DNA of 64,000 nt from Sulfuriferula multivorans (GTDB lineage Bacteria > Pseudomonadota > Gammaproteobacteria > Burkholderiales > Sulfuriferulaceae). Shown here piece after piece: positions 27,300 to 38,435 of this stretch. The DNA lies in NCBI RefSeq assembly GCF_003851125.1, contig NZ_BGOW01000014.1, forward strand, positions 124,001 to 188,000. Direction: 5' to 3'. Under the pieces are notes generated by a model. That model searched no databases. It saw only the letters and a list, made by a program, of their open reading frames with translations, and was not told the origin of the DNA. The stretch's first letter is position 1. Each line of letters starts with the position of its first letter. Made by a program: the position numbers and the translations under genes.

Positions 27300-28333
27300 G
27301 GCGCAGGTCCCTCAAATAAAGCGTCAACAAAATCCTGTGCTACGAACGGACGCAAATCTTCCAGGCTTTCTCCCACACCAATAAAGCGGATCGGGTGCGG
27401 ACGGGTTTTGGCGATGGCCGCAATCACGCCACCCTTGGCCGTACCGTCGAGCTTGGTGAGCACCAGGCCGGTAACACCCAGCGCATCATCAAACGCTTTG
27501 ACCTGTGTAACCGCGTTTTGTCCGGTGTTGGCGTCGAGCACCAGCAAGACTTCATGCGGGGCAGTGGGTTCAGCCTTCTGGATGACACGCTTGACCTTGC
27601 GGATTTCCTCCATCAGGTTGAGCTGGGTGGGCAGGCGGCCAGCAGTGTCGGCCAGCACGATATCAATGCCGCGGGCACGGGCGGCAGCAATGGCATCAAA
27701 AATCACCGCCGCCGAATCGCCGCCATCCTGCGCGATCACCGCCACATTGTTACGCTCACCCCACACCATGAGTTGCTCGCGTGCCGCGGCGCGGAACGTA
27801 TCCCCCGCTGCCAGCAGCACGGATTTGCCTTGCGCCTGATAGTATTTGGCCAACTTGCCGATGGTGGTGGTTTTGCCGGCGCCATTTACCCCTGCCAGCA
27901 TGATCACATAGGGTTTGTGGGTGCTTACGTCCAATGCTTGTTCGAGGGGTGAAAGCAAGGTGCACAATGTGTCGTGCAGTGCAGCCTGTAATTGGGTAGC
28001 GTCGGTGAGCCGGTCTTTTTTGACGCGCTGGCGCAGGCTGTCGAGCAGATACTGGCTGGCATCCACGCCCACATCAGCGGTGAGCAGAATGGTTTCCAGT
28101 TCGTCATACAAGTCTGCGTCTATTTTCCCGCCGCGCGAAAACAGGTTGCTCAGCTGTTTGCCAAATTGTTCCCGGGTGCGACTTAAGCCCTGTTTCAGGC
28201 GCTGCGTCCAGGATGATTTGGGCACAGCCTCCACTGCAGGCACTGGCGCGTCAACGACGGCCGATTTGGTCGGCGTAGGGGGGGCTTCGGCAGGGATGGG
28301 CTTGTCGCCGGATTTCTTGAAGAAACTAAACAC
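27296..28333 (-). CDS. ftsY: Signal recognition particle receptor FtsY
   Basis: This 345-residue GTPase docks SRP-ribosome complexes at the membrane. It has a short acidic/Pro-rich A domain (about residues 1-40), an N domain and a G domain with GVNGAGKTTTIGKLA, DTAGR and TKLDGTAKGG. The A domain is much shorter than in E. coli. The gene begins the minus-strand ftsYEX-rpoH operon and diverges from the M16 protease genes over 95 bases. Confidence 0.97.
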   Translation of the reverse strand: MFSFFKKSGDKPIPAEAPPTPTKSAVVDAPVPAVEAVPKSSWTQRLKQGLSRTREQFGKQLSNLFSRGGKIDADLYDELETILLTADVGVDASQYLLDSLRQRVKKDRLTDATQLQAALHDTLCTLLSPLEQALDVSTHKPYVIMLAGVNGAGKTTTIGKLAKYYQAQGKSVLLAAGDTFRAAAREQLMVWGERNNVAVIAQDGGDSAAVIFDAIAAARARGIDIVLADTAGRLPTQLNLMEEIRKVKRVIQKAEPTAPHEVLLVLDANTGQNAVTQVKAFDDALGVTGLVLTKLDGTAKGGVIAAIAKTRPHPIRFIGVGESLEDLRPFVAQDFVDALFEGPAP

Positions 28334-28428
28334 AGTGTGGGCAGTCTTTAAACGGTGTGCGGAAACACAGCATATAATTGCGACAGCTATTTTATCATGC
28401 GCCTTAGCCTAACTCATTCCGGGATTGT

Positions 28429-29808
28429 ATGAACTTTATAAAACAAGCGCTTGTCATCGGCATTTTATGCCTGGCGACCCCAGCCCTGGCCTCCGTACAG
28501 GAATTTCACCTTGCCAATGGTTTGCGCGTCCTGGTCAAGGAAGACCATCGTGCGCCGATTGTGGTATCGCAGGTGTGGTACCGCGCGGGCAGTCTGGATG
28601 AATTCAACGGCACCACCGGGGTTGCCCATGTGCTCGAACACATGATGTTCAAGGGTACCAAAGACGTGCCGGATGGGCAGTTTTCCAAATTGATTGCAGC
28701 AGCGGGTGGCCGTGAAAATGCGTTCACCGCCCGGGACCACACTGCCTATTTTGAACAATTGCAAAAAGACCGGCTGGGACTGGCGCTCAAGCTGGAAGCC
28801 GACCGCATGCAAAATCTCATCCTGTCTGACGCCGCTTTTGCCAAAGAAATCCAGGTGGTGATGGAGGAGCGTCGCATGCGTACCGACGACAAGCCGCAGG
28901 CGCTGGTGTATGAGCAGCTGATGGCCACCGCGTTTCAGGAAAGCCCCTACCGGCGCCCGGTCATCGGCTGGATGAGCGATTTGCAACACATGACAGTGGA
29001 GGACGCGCGCGACTGGTACCAGCGCTGGTATGCGCCCAATAATGCCACGCTGGTGGTGGTGGGCGACGTCCAGGCGGACGCGGTGAAACAGCTGGCTGAG
29101 CGCTATTTCGGACCCATTCCCGCCAAGCAGCTGGCGCTGCGCAAGCCCCAGCCAGAACCGGCGCAAACCGGCATCAAGCGCGTGACGGTTAAAGCGCCCG
29201 CCAAGCTGCCGTATCTGATCATGGCATACCACGCGCCGGTACTGCGCGATGTCGACAAGGACTGGGAGCCCTATGCGCTGCAAGTCTTGGCGGCAGTGCT
29301 GGATGGCGGCGATGCCGCGCGCCTGACCCGCAACCTGGTGCGCGGGCAGCGTGTGGCCAGCGAAGCAGGCGCCGATTACGATGCCGTGGCGCGTGGCCCC
29401 GGGCTGTTCCTGCTCGATGGCACGCCTTCCGAGGGCAAGAGCGCTGCCGATCTGGAAGCCGCCCTGCGTGCCCAGATCGAACTCATCAAGCGCGATGGTG
29501 TGAGCGCCGACGAGTTGAAGCGGGTCAAGGCGCAGGTCATCGCGAGCGATGTATATCAGCGCGATTCGACTTTTTACCAGGCCATGCAACTGGGCGAGTA
29601 CGCCACTGCAGGTTTGCCCATATCCGAAATTGAGGCGCGCGTGAAAAAATTGCAGGCGGTGACCCCCGAGCAGGTGCGCGATGTGGCACGCAAATATCTG
29701 GTGGATGACGAACTGACTGTGGCGACGCTGGATCCGCAACCGTTCGACAACAAGCCTCCGCGCCCCGACATGCCGGGGATGCGTCATACCGGTGGAGAAC
29801 TTCGATAA
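28429..29808 (+). CDS. M16 family zinc peptidase, catalytic subunit
   Basis: This 459-residue precursor has a signal peptide (cleaved about ALA-SVQ, residue 22), so it acts in the periplasm. The inverted zinc motif HxxEH is H-V-L-E-H near residue 68, followed about 70 residues later by the third-ligand region. It resembles the mitochondrial processing protease/PqqL-like group. The stop and the start of the next gene overlap as TAATG. The partner gene lacks the zinc motif, so the two probably form a heterodimer. Confidence 0.92.
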   Translation: MNFIKQALVIGILCLATPALASVQEFHLANGLRVLVKEDHRAPIVVSQVWYRAGSLDEFNGTTGVAHVLEHMMFKGTKDVPDGQFSKLIAAAGGRENAFTARDHTAYFEQLQKDRLGLALKLEADRMQNLILSDAAFAKEIQVVMEERRMRTDDKPQALVYEQLMATAFQESPYRRPVIGWMSDLQHMTVEDARDWYQRWYAPNNATLVVVGDVQADAVKQLAERYFGPIPAKQLALRKPQPEPAQTGIKRVTVKAPAKLPYLIMAYHAPVLRDVDKDWEPYALQVLAAVLDGGDAARLTRNLVRGQRVASEAGADYDAVARGPGLFLLDGTPSEGKSAADLEAALRAQIELIKRDGVSADELKRVKAQVIASDVYQRDSTFYQAMQLGEYATAGLPISEIEARVKKLQAVTPEQVRDVARKYLVDDELTVATLDPQPFDNKPPRPDMPGMRHTGGELR

Positions 29809-31111
29809 TGCGTATCCTGTTTGCACTGTTTGCAGTTTTCGCCACATTGAGCGCACATGCCAGCCTGCCCATCCAGCACTGGGTGTTGGCCAATGGCGCC
29901 AAGGTGTATTTTGTGGAAAGCCACGATTTGCCGATCCTGGACGTCAGTGTCGATTTTCCCGCCGGTACGGCGCTGGAGCCCGCCAACCAGGGCGGCGTGG
30001 CCAATCTCACGCGCCACCTGCTGGGCTTGGGTGCGGGCGGACTGGATGACAACCTGATCGCCAGCGGCATGGCCGACGTGGGTGCGGAGTTGGGCGGACG
30101 TTTCGATGCGGATCGCGCCGGCATTACGCTACGCACCCTGAGCAGCCCCGAGCAGCGCGATGCAGCACTGTCGATATTGGCTAAGGTATTGCAGCAGCCG
30201 ACCTTCCCTGCGCCTGTATTGGAGCGGGAAAAGGCGCGTGTCATCGCTGGTTTGCAAGAAGCCGAAGCCCGGCCTGAGAGCCTTGCCGCCAAGGCATTCC
30301 AGACTGCGGTGTTTGGCAGCCATCCCTATGCGCGGCGTGACAGCGGCGAGATCGACAGCGTAAGCAAGCTCAAGGTGGCCGATTTGCAGGCCTTTTACCG
30401 TAGTCACTACGCCGCCTCGGGGGCGGTGGTGGCATTGATGGGCGATATCAGTCGTGCCGAGGCGGATCGCATTGCCCATCAGCTTACTGACCAACTGCCA
30501 CCAGCCAGTGGCGAGGCAAGTTTGACCATACCGCCGGTGCCTGCATTGCAGCAGGCGGTGTCGCGCACCATTCCCTTCCCCGCCAAGCAGAGCCAGGTGC
30601 TCATCGGGCAGCCCGGTGTAAAACGCGGCGATCCGGATTATTTTGCACTGTATGTGGGCAACTACATCCTGGGGGGTGGCGGCTTCGATTCGCGCCTGCT
30701 CAACGAAGTGCGGCAAAAGCGTGGTCTGGCCTACAGCGTGTACAGTTATTTCATGCCCATGCGCGAGGCTGGCGCGTTTCAGATCGGGCTGCAAACCCGC
30801 ACTGACCAGACCGATGAGGCGCTGCAGGTAGTGCGTCAGACGCTGGCGAATTTTGTCACCAACGGGGTGACCGACGCGGAGCTGACCCAGGCCAAGAACA
30901 ACATTGTGGGAGGGTTTCCGTTGCGTATAGACAGCAACAAGGAAATCCTCGAATATCTCGCCGTGATCGGTTTTTATGATCTGCCACTGAATTATCTGGA
31001 CGAGTTCCCGAAGCGGGTCGAAGCGGTCACTGCAGAACAGATTCAAGCTGCGTTCAAACGCCATATCGATCCGGACAAACTGGTTACCATCGTGGTGGGT
31101 GGCAGCGGAAA

Positions 31112-31115
<4 letters not shown>
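29808..31115 (+). CDS. M16 family peptidase-like protein, non-catalytic subunit
   Basis: This 435-residue protein has a signal peptide (about residue 19, SAHA-SLP) and the two-lobed M16 fold. The position of HxxEH reads N-L-T-R-H-L-L instead, so the catalytic Glu and first His are missing. The C-terminal Arg/Tyr-rich lobe (EVRQKRGLAYSVYSYFMP) is intact. Such inactive partners of an active M16 subunit are known in bacterial and mitochondrial pairs. It overlaps rsmD by 4 bases. Confidence 0.9.
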
Positions 31116-32168
<1,053 letters not shown>

Positions 32169-32179
32169 AGGATAATTAA

Positions 32180-32434
<255 letters not shown>

Positions 32435-32443
32435 GATGGCCTC

Positions 32444-32481
32444 CCAAATAAAAAGCCCCGCTTGCGGGGCTTTTTATTTGG
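32444..32481. terminator. Bidirectional terminator after the ferredoxin gene
   Basis: CCAAATAAAAAGCCCCGC (32444-32461) is repeated exactly in inverse at 32464-32481. The GC core is flanked by A and T runs, so it works in both directions, for the ferredoxin operon and for the minus-strand dynamin gene. Confidence 0.9.
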
Positions 32482-32496
32482 CGATAGAAGCCAAGT

Positions 32497-34458
32497 TCAG
32501 GCTACAGCAGCGCTGACTTCAGTCAGGCCTGGGTTGAGCACCGTCGTGACATGTGACTGCATCCCATCCAGCTCGTCCAGTTGTCTGCGCAGGGTGACCT
32601 GCATCTGCTGCAGTTCGGCGATACGGTCTTCCAGCGTGTCGGTGGCCTTATGGATGCGCTTGATGCTTTCCAGCCGACGACGCAGCTGCATCTGGTGTTC
32701 GCGGACTTGCGTTTCCATGGGGGCCATCACTGCCTTGAGCCAGTTGTCGGCTTCGCGATTGGCTACTTCATAAATATTGACCACGCGGCTTGCCAGCGTC
32801 TCGAAGAATTTGGTGGTCAGCGTGTACTGCTCGTTGGTCAGCATGTTGATCAAGGTGTTGAAATGCTCGTTGTAGCTTTTTTCCAGGCGCTCCATTTCCT
32901 TTTTATATTTGAAAGTGGAGTAGTTCGGCGGAGTGATTTCGATCAGGCCATGTTCCTCGTTGAACTTCTTGTACATCGCCGTCATCATGGATTTGATTTC
33001 TTCGATCTGTTCCGCTGAGTGGGTAATATTAGCGTCCACATGGATGAAGAAAGCACTCATCGCCTCGCGCAGGCCTTTGGTGAAGCGGCTGTTTTCCATG
33101 GCAATGCGGGTTTCACGGACCTCGCTCTTGATGCGATCCATACCCAGATAATCGAACAGTGCATTGGATTGCTGCGAGAACACGCTGCGCAGCGCCTGGA
33201 ACTGCTGCAGGCCTTTTTCAAAGTGGGTTTTTTCTTCCTCCACTTTGGTCATCATATGCTGCACGACTTCTTCGTTTTTGCCGCGCAGGCCGGTCAGTTC
33301 ACCCAGCTGTTCGTTGATATTGGTCATCCGCGCAGTGAGCAAGGCGCGCGTGCCGGACATCAGGTCCTGCATTTCGTTTTCGGTATTGTCGCGCACGATT
33401 TCGCGTTTGGACGGGATCAGCTCATCGCTTAACGCTCGTTCAAATTCGCTCAGACGGCTTTTGGCCAGCAGGGCTGCATCGCCATTAACCTTGGCAAGCA
33501 GGCCCTTCTGGGCGGAGATTGGATAAATCTGGGAGGCATCCAGCCCCAGCAGGTTGGCGCAGCTGTTGATCTGGCTGGTGAGTTCCTGCTCGATCGCATC
33601 GGCCTGTTTGAGATCGTCCCACAGCCCATCGATCTTGTTGAGCACAACCAGCCGCCCTTTATTGCGGCTGTGCAGCGTGGCAATATGGTCGCGCCACACT
33701 TCGATATCGGATTTGGTCACGCCGGTATCCGCGGCAAGAATGAACACGATGGCGTGGGCGTTGGGCAGCAGGTTGAGGGTAAGTTCCGGTTCGGTACCGA
33801 TGGCGTTCAGTCCCGGCGTGTCGAGGATGACCAGGCCTTTTTTCAGCAGCGGATGCGGAAAGTTGATGATGGCGTGACGCCAGCGCGGAATTTCCACACG
33901 GCCATCCGCATCCACGGTGAGCAGGGCATCCACATCTCCTTCGTGATAAAGGCCGTATTTTGTCGCTTCATCCTTGGAGACCTTGCGGGTTTCACCAACT
34001 TGCAGCATGGCCGCAGTCATTGCGTCAGCCGAATCAACATTCAACGGCGTGGTGATCCATTCCTCCGGATAGCGTTTGTACTCGGCGGTGGTCACGCTGC
34101 TGCCGCGGGTCTCGATGGGCAACAGCTGGATTGAGGGCGGCCGTTCCGGGTCGTAGAGCAGTTCGGTCGGGCACATGGTGGTACGCCCGGCTGTAGAAGG
34201 CAGGAGCCGCTGCTTGTAGTCGGCAAAGAAGATCGCGTTGATCAATTCTGACTTGCCGCGCGAAAATTCGGCGACAAAAGCCACATTCAGCTTGTCCTCG
34301 GCCAGCCGGTCCAGCAGATGCTGCAAGCGCAGATCAATCTGGCCATCGTTGATTTCCTGTTCGCTGAGCCAATCGTGGTAACCCGCGATGCTCTGGGCCA
34401 GACGTTCGCGCCAGGAACTGTAATGCTCGAACTGTTCGACCAGGGTATTGTTGGACAT
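32497..34458 (-). CDS. Dynamin-family large GTPase
   Basis: This 653-residue protein has an N-terminal GTPase domain (roughly residues 60-330) and long helical regions behind it. G1 is EFSRGKSELINA (near residue 65), G3 is DTPGLNAIGTEPE and G4 is LNKIDGLWDD. Coiled-coil-rich segments rich in Glu, Gln and Leu fill the C-terminal half. Bacterial dynamin-like proteins remodel or protect membranes. No clear transmembrane paddle is seen, so its membrane contact is uncertain. I start at ATG 34458 (MSNNTLVEQF) with AGGAGAG upstream; the frame extends to 34572 without a ribosome site. Confidence 0.85.
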   Translation of the reverse strand: MSNNTLVEQFEHYSSWRERLAQSIAGYHDWLSEQEINDGQIDLRLQHLLDRLAEDKLNVAFVAEFSRGKSELINAIFFADYKQRLLPSTAGRTTMCPTELLYDPERPPSIQLLPIETRGSSVTTAEYKRYPEEWITTPLNVDSADAMTAAMLQVGETRKVSKDEATKYGLYHEGDVDALLTVDADGRVEIPRWRHAIINFPHPLLKKGLVILDTPGLNAIGTEPELTLNLLPNAHAIVFILAADTGVTKSDIEVWRDHIATLHSRNKGRLVVLNKIDGLWDDLKQADAIEQELTSQINSCANLLGLDASQIYPISAQKGLLAKVNGDAALLAKSRLSEFERALSDELIPSKREIVRDNTENEMQDLMSGTRALLTARMTNINEQLGELTGLRGKNEEVVQHMMTKVEEEKTHFEKGLQQFQALRSVFSQQSNALFDYLGMDRIKSEVRETRIAMENSRFTKGLREAMSAFFIHVDANITHSAEQIEEIKSMMTAMYKKFNEEHGLIEITPPNYSTFKYKKEMERLEKSYNEHFNTLINMLTNEQYTLTTKFFETLASRVVNIYEVANREADNWLKAVMAPMETQVREHQMQLRRRLESIKRIHKATDTLEDRIAELQQMQVTLRRQLDELDGMQSHVTTVLNPGLTEVSAAVA

Positions 34459-34578
34459 GGTGCGCTCTCCTGAATGGGCGTTTTTGTATTTTGCCGGGTC
34501 ATTATCGGCCAAATATTTAGCCGCTTCAATGGTTTGTAAATTTATCCATGAATAAAGCATAGCAAAGCCCATGCCTGG

Positions 34579-35394
34579 TCAAGTCTGGCAACACGGACAG
34601 TAAAATGTGGAGCGTTGCCCCTGGCGTATTTGTTTGATGGAACTGCTGCATACCCGGCATGATTCTCCAGCTCGTCCATACACCGTGTATTGTTGCTGGA
34701 AATAGCCAGCCTCGCCTGCGCTGTTGACGAAATCGCGCAGCGTGCTGCCGCCAGCCTCAATTGCACGTGCCAGGATCGTGCGGATGGCCGCTGTCAGCCT
34801 GGCATAACGGGCCAGCGAGAGCCGCCCGGCAGGCATGGTGGGACGGATGCCGGCGAGGAACAGCGCCTCGTTGGCATAAATATTTCCCACCCCCGCCACC
34901 ACATGGCTATCCATCAGAAACGTTTTGATGGGTACTTTGCGCCCGCGTGAATAACCATGCAGGTAGGTCTCATCGAACATTTCCGACAAGGGTTCCGGCC
35001 CCAGATTCTCCAGCAGGGGGTGACGTAAAACGTCGCTTTGCGTCCACAATACGGCACCAAAGCGGCGCGGGTCGCGCAGGCGGATACAGGTGTCATTATC
35101 GAGCACCAGATCAATATGGTCATGAACGCCTGCCGGGGAATTGCTGTCCATGATACGCAGGCTGCCCGACATACCCAGATGCAGGATGATGGCGCCATGC
35201 TGCAGCGTCATGATCAGGTATTTGGCACGCCGGCTCAGGTTCAGAATAGGCTGTCCGGCGACTTGTTGCGCGAGGTCGGCGGGTACCGGCCAGCGTAATT
35301 GTGTGTTGCGCACCAAGGCTGTAACGATGTTGCGCCCAACGCAATGCGGGGCCAGCCCGCGACAGGTGGTTTCAACTTCCGGAAGCTCGGGCAT
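34579..35394 (-). CDS. mutM: Formamidopyrimidine-DNA glycosylase
   Basis: This 271-residue repair enzyme removes oxidised purines (8-oxoG) and nicks the strand. The start MPELPEVETTCRGL gives the catalytic Pro2 and Glu3. YANEALFLAGIRPTMPAG follows, and the C-terminal zinc finger is CRVC-x16-CPCC. I take ATG 35394 because the Pro must follow the initiator; the frame opens 12 bases earlier. It is probably a separate transcription unit from the GTPase gene downstream. Confidence 0.96.
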   Translation of the reverse strand: MPELPEVETTCRGLAPHCVGRNIVTALVRNTQLRWPVPADLAQQVAGQPILNLSRRAKYLIMTLQHGAIILHLGMSGSLRIMDSNSPAGVHDHIDLVLDNDTCIRLRDPRRFGAVLWTQSDVLRHPLLENLGPEPLSEMFDETYLHGYSRGRKVPIKTFLMDSHVVAGVGNIYANEALFLAGIRPTMPAGRLSLARYARLTAAIRTILARAIEAGGSTLRDFVNSAGEAGYFQQQYTVYGRAGESCRVCSSSIKQIRQGQRSTFYCPCCQT

Positions 35395-35539
35395 GAATGA
35401 AAGCAAGCGTTACCATGAAAAAACAGCAGTGCATGGAGTGATTGGATAATTTTTCAAGTTTAACGCGAAATTTCGATTTTTGGCGCCTCTCTTGATGGAT
35501 GGGCTGCATTATTAACAAATCAGATGAAAGGAGAAAATC

Positions 35540-35926
35540 ATGCGCATGTTGCACACCATGCTGCGCGTCGGTGAACTGGAACGTTCGATCCGTTTTTACA
35601 CCGAAGTGCTGGGAATGAAATTGTTACGCCGCAACGATTACCCGGAAGGCCGGTTTACCCTGGCGTTTGTCGGCTACGGCGATGAGTCGGACCATACCGT
35701 GCTGGAACTCACGCACAACTGGGACACACCCGCCTACGATCTGGGAAACGGTTTTGGCCATATCGCCGTGGAAGTGGATGATGCCTATCAGGCCTGCGCC
35801 GAGGTCAAACGCTTGGGCGGCACGGTCAGCCGCGAAGCCGGGCCGATGAAGCATGGCAGCACGGTGATCGCATTTGTGGAAGATCCGGACGGTTACAAGA
35901 TCGAATTCATTCAGAAAAAATCCTGA
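35540..35926 (+). CDS. gloA: Lactoylglutathione lyase (glyoxalase I)
   Basis: This 128-residue VOC-fold enzyme converts the methylglyoxal-glutathione adduct to lactoylglutathione. Metal ligands are visible as His in [12 protein letters not shown] (residue 4), Glu in LELTHNW, His in FGHIAVEV and Glu in YKIEFIQ. The RBS is AAAGGAG, 7 bases before the ATG. It stands alone, with its own promoter expected in 35407-35539. Confidence 0.95.
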   Translation: MRMLHTMLRVGELERSIRFYTEVLGMKLLRRNDYPEGRFTLAFVGYGDESDHTVLELTHNWDTPAYDLGNGFGHIAVEVDDAYQACAEVKRLGGTVSREAGPMKHGSTVIAFVEDPDGYKIEFIQKKS

Positions 35927-36018
35927 TTCAGCAGGAGGGCTGTAACAAGCTGAATGGCTGCGACGGGTAGTCGCGGAGAGGGTGCCTTTGTCCGCGCTTG
36001 TGCAAACCAGTCATGAGG

Positions 36019-36780
36019 TCACGAAGGTGTGGGTGTGCGTCGTATCACGTCGCAATCGCTTTGCAGGTGCTGGCCGCCGTCCACGGTAAGGAGTTGGCCG
36101 GTAATCCAGCGCTGTTGCAACAAAAACAGCACGGCGCTGGCAATATCGTTTGGGGCGAGTCCCGCGCCCAGAGGAAACGCAGCTTGCGCAGTATGGAAGT
36201 CAGCGTCCGTCTGCCCCCCGCTGGGCAGGGTCAGCCCGGGCGCTACGCCATTCACGCGTAGCTGCGGTGCCAGCGCCTGCGCCAGAAACGGGATGCTGGC
36301 AGCGAGGTTGAGTTTGCTCAGGGTATAGGCGTAATGATCCGGGTTGAGGCGTTGCACTTTTTGATCCACCAGCGCCACAAACGCGCCGCGTTGTGCGGCA
36401 TCGGCGCATTGCAGCCAGGCGCTGGCGGCGGCGACAAAACTGTCGTAATTGATGCGGCGGTGCGCTTCGATGGCTGCCCATGAACTGGTGGCGGCGGTGT
36501 CGTGCTCAAACAGGGAGGCAGCGTGTACCAGCGCTTGCGGCAGACGTCCGCAGCGCGCACGCAGACTTGGCCAGAGTTCAAACCACACTGCGGGATCGGC
36601 AATATCTTGCTGGATGATGTGCACGGGCTGACCTGTTGCGGCCAATGCGTTGAGTGCAACACTGGGGTGACGCACCAATGCAAGAATTTCCCAGTTGTTT
36701 TCCAGCAGTGTGCGGGTAATAGCCAGTCCGAGGCGCTTGCCCGCCCCGGTGACCACGGCCAGAGGAGGCTGCGTGCTCAT
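36019..36780 (-). CDS. Short-chain dehydrogenase, possibly a FolM-type pteridine reductase
   Basis: This 253-residue Rossmann-fold SDR has VVTGAGKRLGLAI (NADP-binding, about residues 9-21), VHAASLF (NAG-like position) and the Y-x3-K pair in YAYTLSK. The QKVQRLNPDHYAYT segment resembles pteridine/dihydromonapterin reductases. Its start overlaps folB by 4 bases, which supports a role in pterin reduction in the folate pathway. Without FolA or pathway genes beside it, the exact substrate is an inference. Confidence 0.75.
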   Translation of the reverse strand: MSTQPPLAVVTGAGKRLGLAITRTLLENNWEILALVRHPSVALNALAATGQPVHIIQQDIADPAVWFELWPSLRARCGRLPQALVHAASLFEHDTAATSSWAAIEAHRRINYDSFVAAASAWLQCADAAQRGAFVALVDQKVQRLNPDHYAYTLSKLNLAASIPFLAQALAPQLRVNGVAPGLTLPSGGQTDADFHTAQAAFPLGAGLAPNDIASAVLFLLQQRWITGQLLTVDGGQHLQSDCDVIRRTPTPS

Positions 36781-37163
36781 GCTGCGCCCCGGCTGGCGCG
36801 CAACTGCTGGTAATCAGCGCGCGTTACGCGCATGCCTACGCCTACCGCATTGGCTTGCGCGATGACAGTGGGTTTGAGGATTTCCACATCGACCCGCGTG
36901 ACGCGGGCATCGGCAAAGCAGAATTCCACCACATCGAACAGCAGGGTTTCCACCAGTTCGGTATGCGGGCGGTCTTTCCAGGCGCGGACGAAATCACACA
37001 TGAGCGTGTAGTCGAGACACTCTCCGATGTCGTGCGGGCGATACGGCAGCGTGGCCTCGGCTTCCACGTTGACAATCACCGTCTGCGGCGTCTGGTATTC
37101 AAAATCGCAGATACCGACATACATTTCCACCGCAATGCCACGGGCGATCATGCGCAGCGACAT
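36777..37163 (-). CDS. folB: Dihydroneopterin aldolase
   Basis: This 128-residue folate-pathway enzyme cleaves dihydroneopterin to 6-hydroxymethyl-dihydropterin. FolB features are the VEMYVGICDFEYQTPQ opening, ECLDYTLMCDFV, the catalytic-site motif LVETLLFDVVEFCF (E in VETL) and the C-terminal VEILKPTVI, where the Lys is the catalytic residue. A 12-base gap separates it from ybjN upstream. Confidence 0.9.
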   Translation of the reverse strand: MSLRMIARGIAVEMYVGICDFEYQTPQTVIVNVEAEATLPYRPHDIGECLDYTLMCDFVRAWKDRPHTELVETLLFDVVEFCFADARVTRVDVEILKPTVIAQANAVGVGMRVTRADYQQLRASRGAA

Positions 37164-37175
37164 ATCTTCAACTGC

Positions 37176-37646
37176 CTATTTGATGACGACCTTGGTGGGG
37201 CCGTCTATGGCTTCCAGCGCCGTTTTGGCATCGCTGCCATCGATCACCGCGCGGATGCCGGGCAGGTAGCGGTTGGCACATTCCATGGCGAATACCAGCA
37301 GGGTTTTCACCATCGCTTCAGTCAGCGCGCCGCCGCTGACATCGATGCTGTTCTTGAAATTCATTTCACCGTCGTTCATGTCGATTTCCCAGTTGCCCAA
37401 GGGCAGGCCGTAGTTGGCGCGGGTGAGGAATTCGGCCATGGCCGGGATGCGTTCGATCGGCACCAGCATGTCCTGCGGGCGCGCATAAACGAAGACGCGT
37501 TCGGCATCCTCATGCGCATGGATGAAAATATTCAGCTTGCCGTTCTCGATTTCCACCGGCAGGTTGACGACAGGCAGGTTGGGTACGCGGGTGGCAGGCA
37601 GCTGCATGTGTTCCAGGCAGGCCTGGACGATATCTATCAGGTTCAT
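37176..37646 (-). CDS. YbjN domain protein (bacterial sensory transduction regulator fold)
   Basis: This 156-residue protein reads as a YbjN/T3S-chaperone-like fold: [24 protein letters not shown] and [18 protein letters not shown], with the catalytic residues of no enzyme visible. Its start overlaps rsmA by 4 bases. YbjN affects stress and motility in enteric bacteria, but function here is unknown. It is part of the lptD-to-SDR run. Confidence 0.75.
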   Translation of the reverse strand: MNLIDIVQACLEHMQLPATRVPNLPVVNLPVEIENGKLNIFIHAHEDAERVFVYARPQDMLVPIERIPAMAEFLTRANYGLPLGNWEIDMNDGEMNFKNSIDVSGGALTEAMVKTLLVFAMECANRYLPGIRAVIDGSDAKTALEAIDGPTKVVIK

Positions 37647-38425
37647 TTGACTTCCTTACCATGTAAATAATTGGCGATGCATACGAAATCTTCTACTGCG
37701 AGCGTCTCGGCGCGACGGCCCGGGTCGATACCGATTTGTTCAAATCCGGCCGCGGACAACATGCCGCCCAGCGTGTTGCGCAAGGTTTTGCGACGCTGGC
37801 TGAAAGCGCTGGCCACCACTTTTTCCAGCAATTCGATGCTGGCTGCTGCCATCATGTCCGGCGCGCGTGGCAGCATGCGCACGATCGCGGAATTGACCTT
37901 GGGCGGCGGGTCGAAAGCATCCGGCGGCACGTCGAACAATGCTTCCATGTCAAAGCGGTATTGCAACATCACGGTGAGGCGGCCAAAGTCGTGGGTGCCG
38001 GGACTGGCAGTCATGCGCTCGACCACTTCTTTTTGCAGCATGAAGTGCATGTCGACAATATGGGGCGCGAATTCTGCCAGGTGAAATAGCAGTGGCGTAG
38101 AAATATTGTAGGGCAGGTTGCCGACGATGCGCAGCTTTTCACCCAGGCTGGCGAAGTCAAACGCCAATGCGTCGCCGGCATGGATGGACACGCGTTCCGG
38201 AACATGCTCGCGCGCCAGCCTGGTAATGATGTCGCGGTCGAGTTCGACCACATGCAGATGATCCAGATGCGCCAGCAAGGGTCGCGTCAGCGCGCCCAGG
38301 CCAGGACCGATTTCCACCATGTTGTCAGTACGCTGCGGACGGATGGCATGAACGATCGCGGCGATGATGTCGGGGTCGCGAAGGAAATGCTGACCGAAGC
38401 GTTTGCGCGGGATATGTCGGGACAT
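37643..38425 (-). CDS. rsmA: 16S rRNA (adenine(1518)-N6/adenine(1519)-N6)-dimethyltransferase
   Basis: This 260-residue KsgA enzyme dimethylates two adenines near the 3' end of 16S r[20 protein letters not shown] motif [15 protein letters not shown] and the catalytic NLPY ([14 protein letters not shown]) are all present. I start at ATG 38425 ([12 protein letters not shown]); the upstream frame lies over pdxA. Only 10 bases separate it from pdxA. Confidence 0.97.
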   Translation of the reverse strand: MSRHIPRKRFGQHFLRDPDIIAAIVHAIRPQRTDNMVEIGPGLGALTRPLLAHLDHLHVVELDRDIITRLAREHVPERVSIHAGDALAFDFASLGEKLRIVGNLPYNISTPLLFHLAEFAPHIVDMHFMLQKEVVERMTASPGTHDFGRLTVMLQYRFDMEALFDVPPDAFDPPPKVNSAIVRMLPRAPDMMAAASIELLEKVVASAFSQRRKTLRNTLGGMLSAAGFEQIGIDPGRRAETLAVEDFVCIANYLHGKEVK

Positions 38426-38435
38426 GCCGGTGTGC

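Noticed and set aside
28465-29856. 463-codon open frame opposite the M16 peptidase gene
   Set aside because: The plus-strand gene has a signal peptide and catalytic motif; the antisense frame is Arg/His-rich noise.
35927-36018. Small GCGAC...GTCGC hairpin between gloA and the SDR gene
   Set aside because: The stem is short and lacks a T-run on either strand, so a terminator call is not justified.
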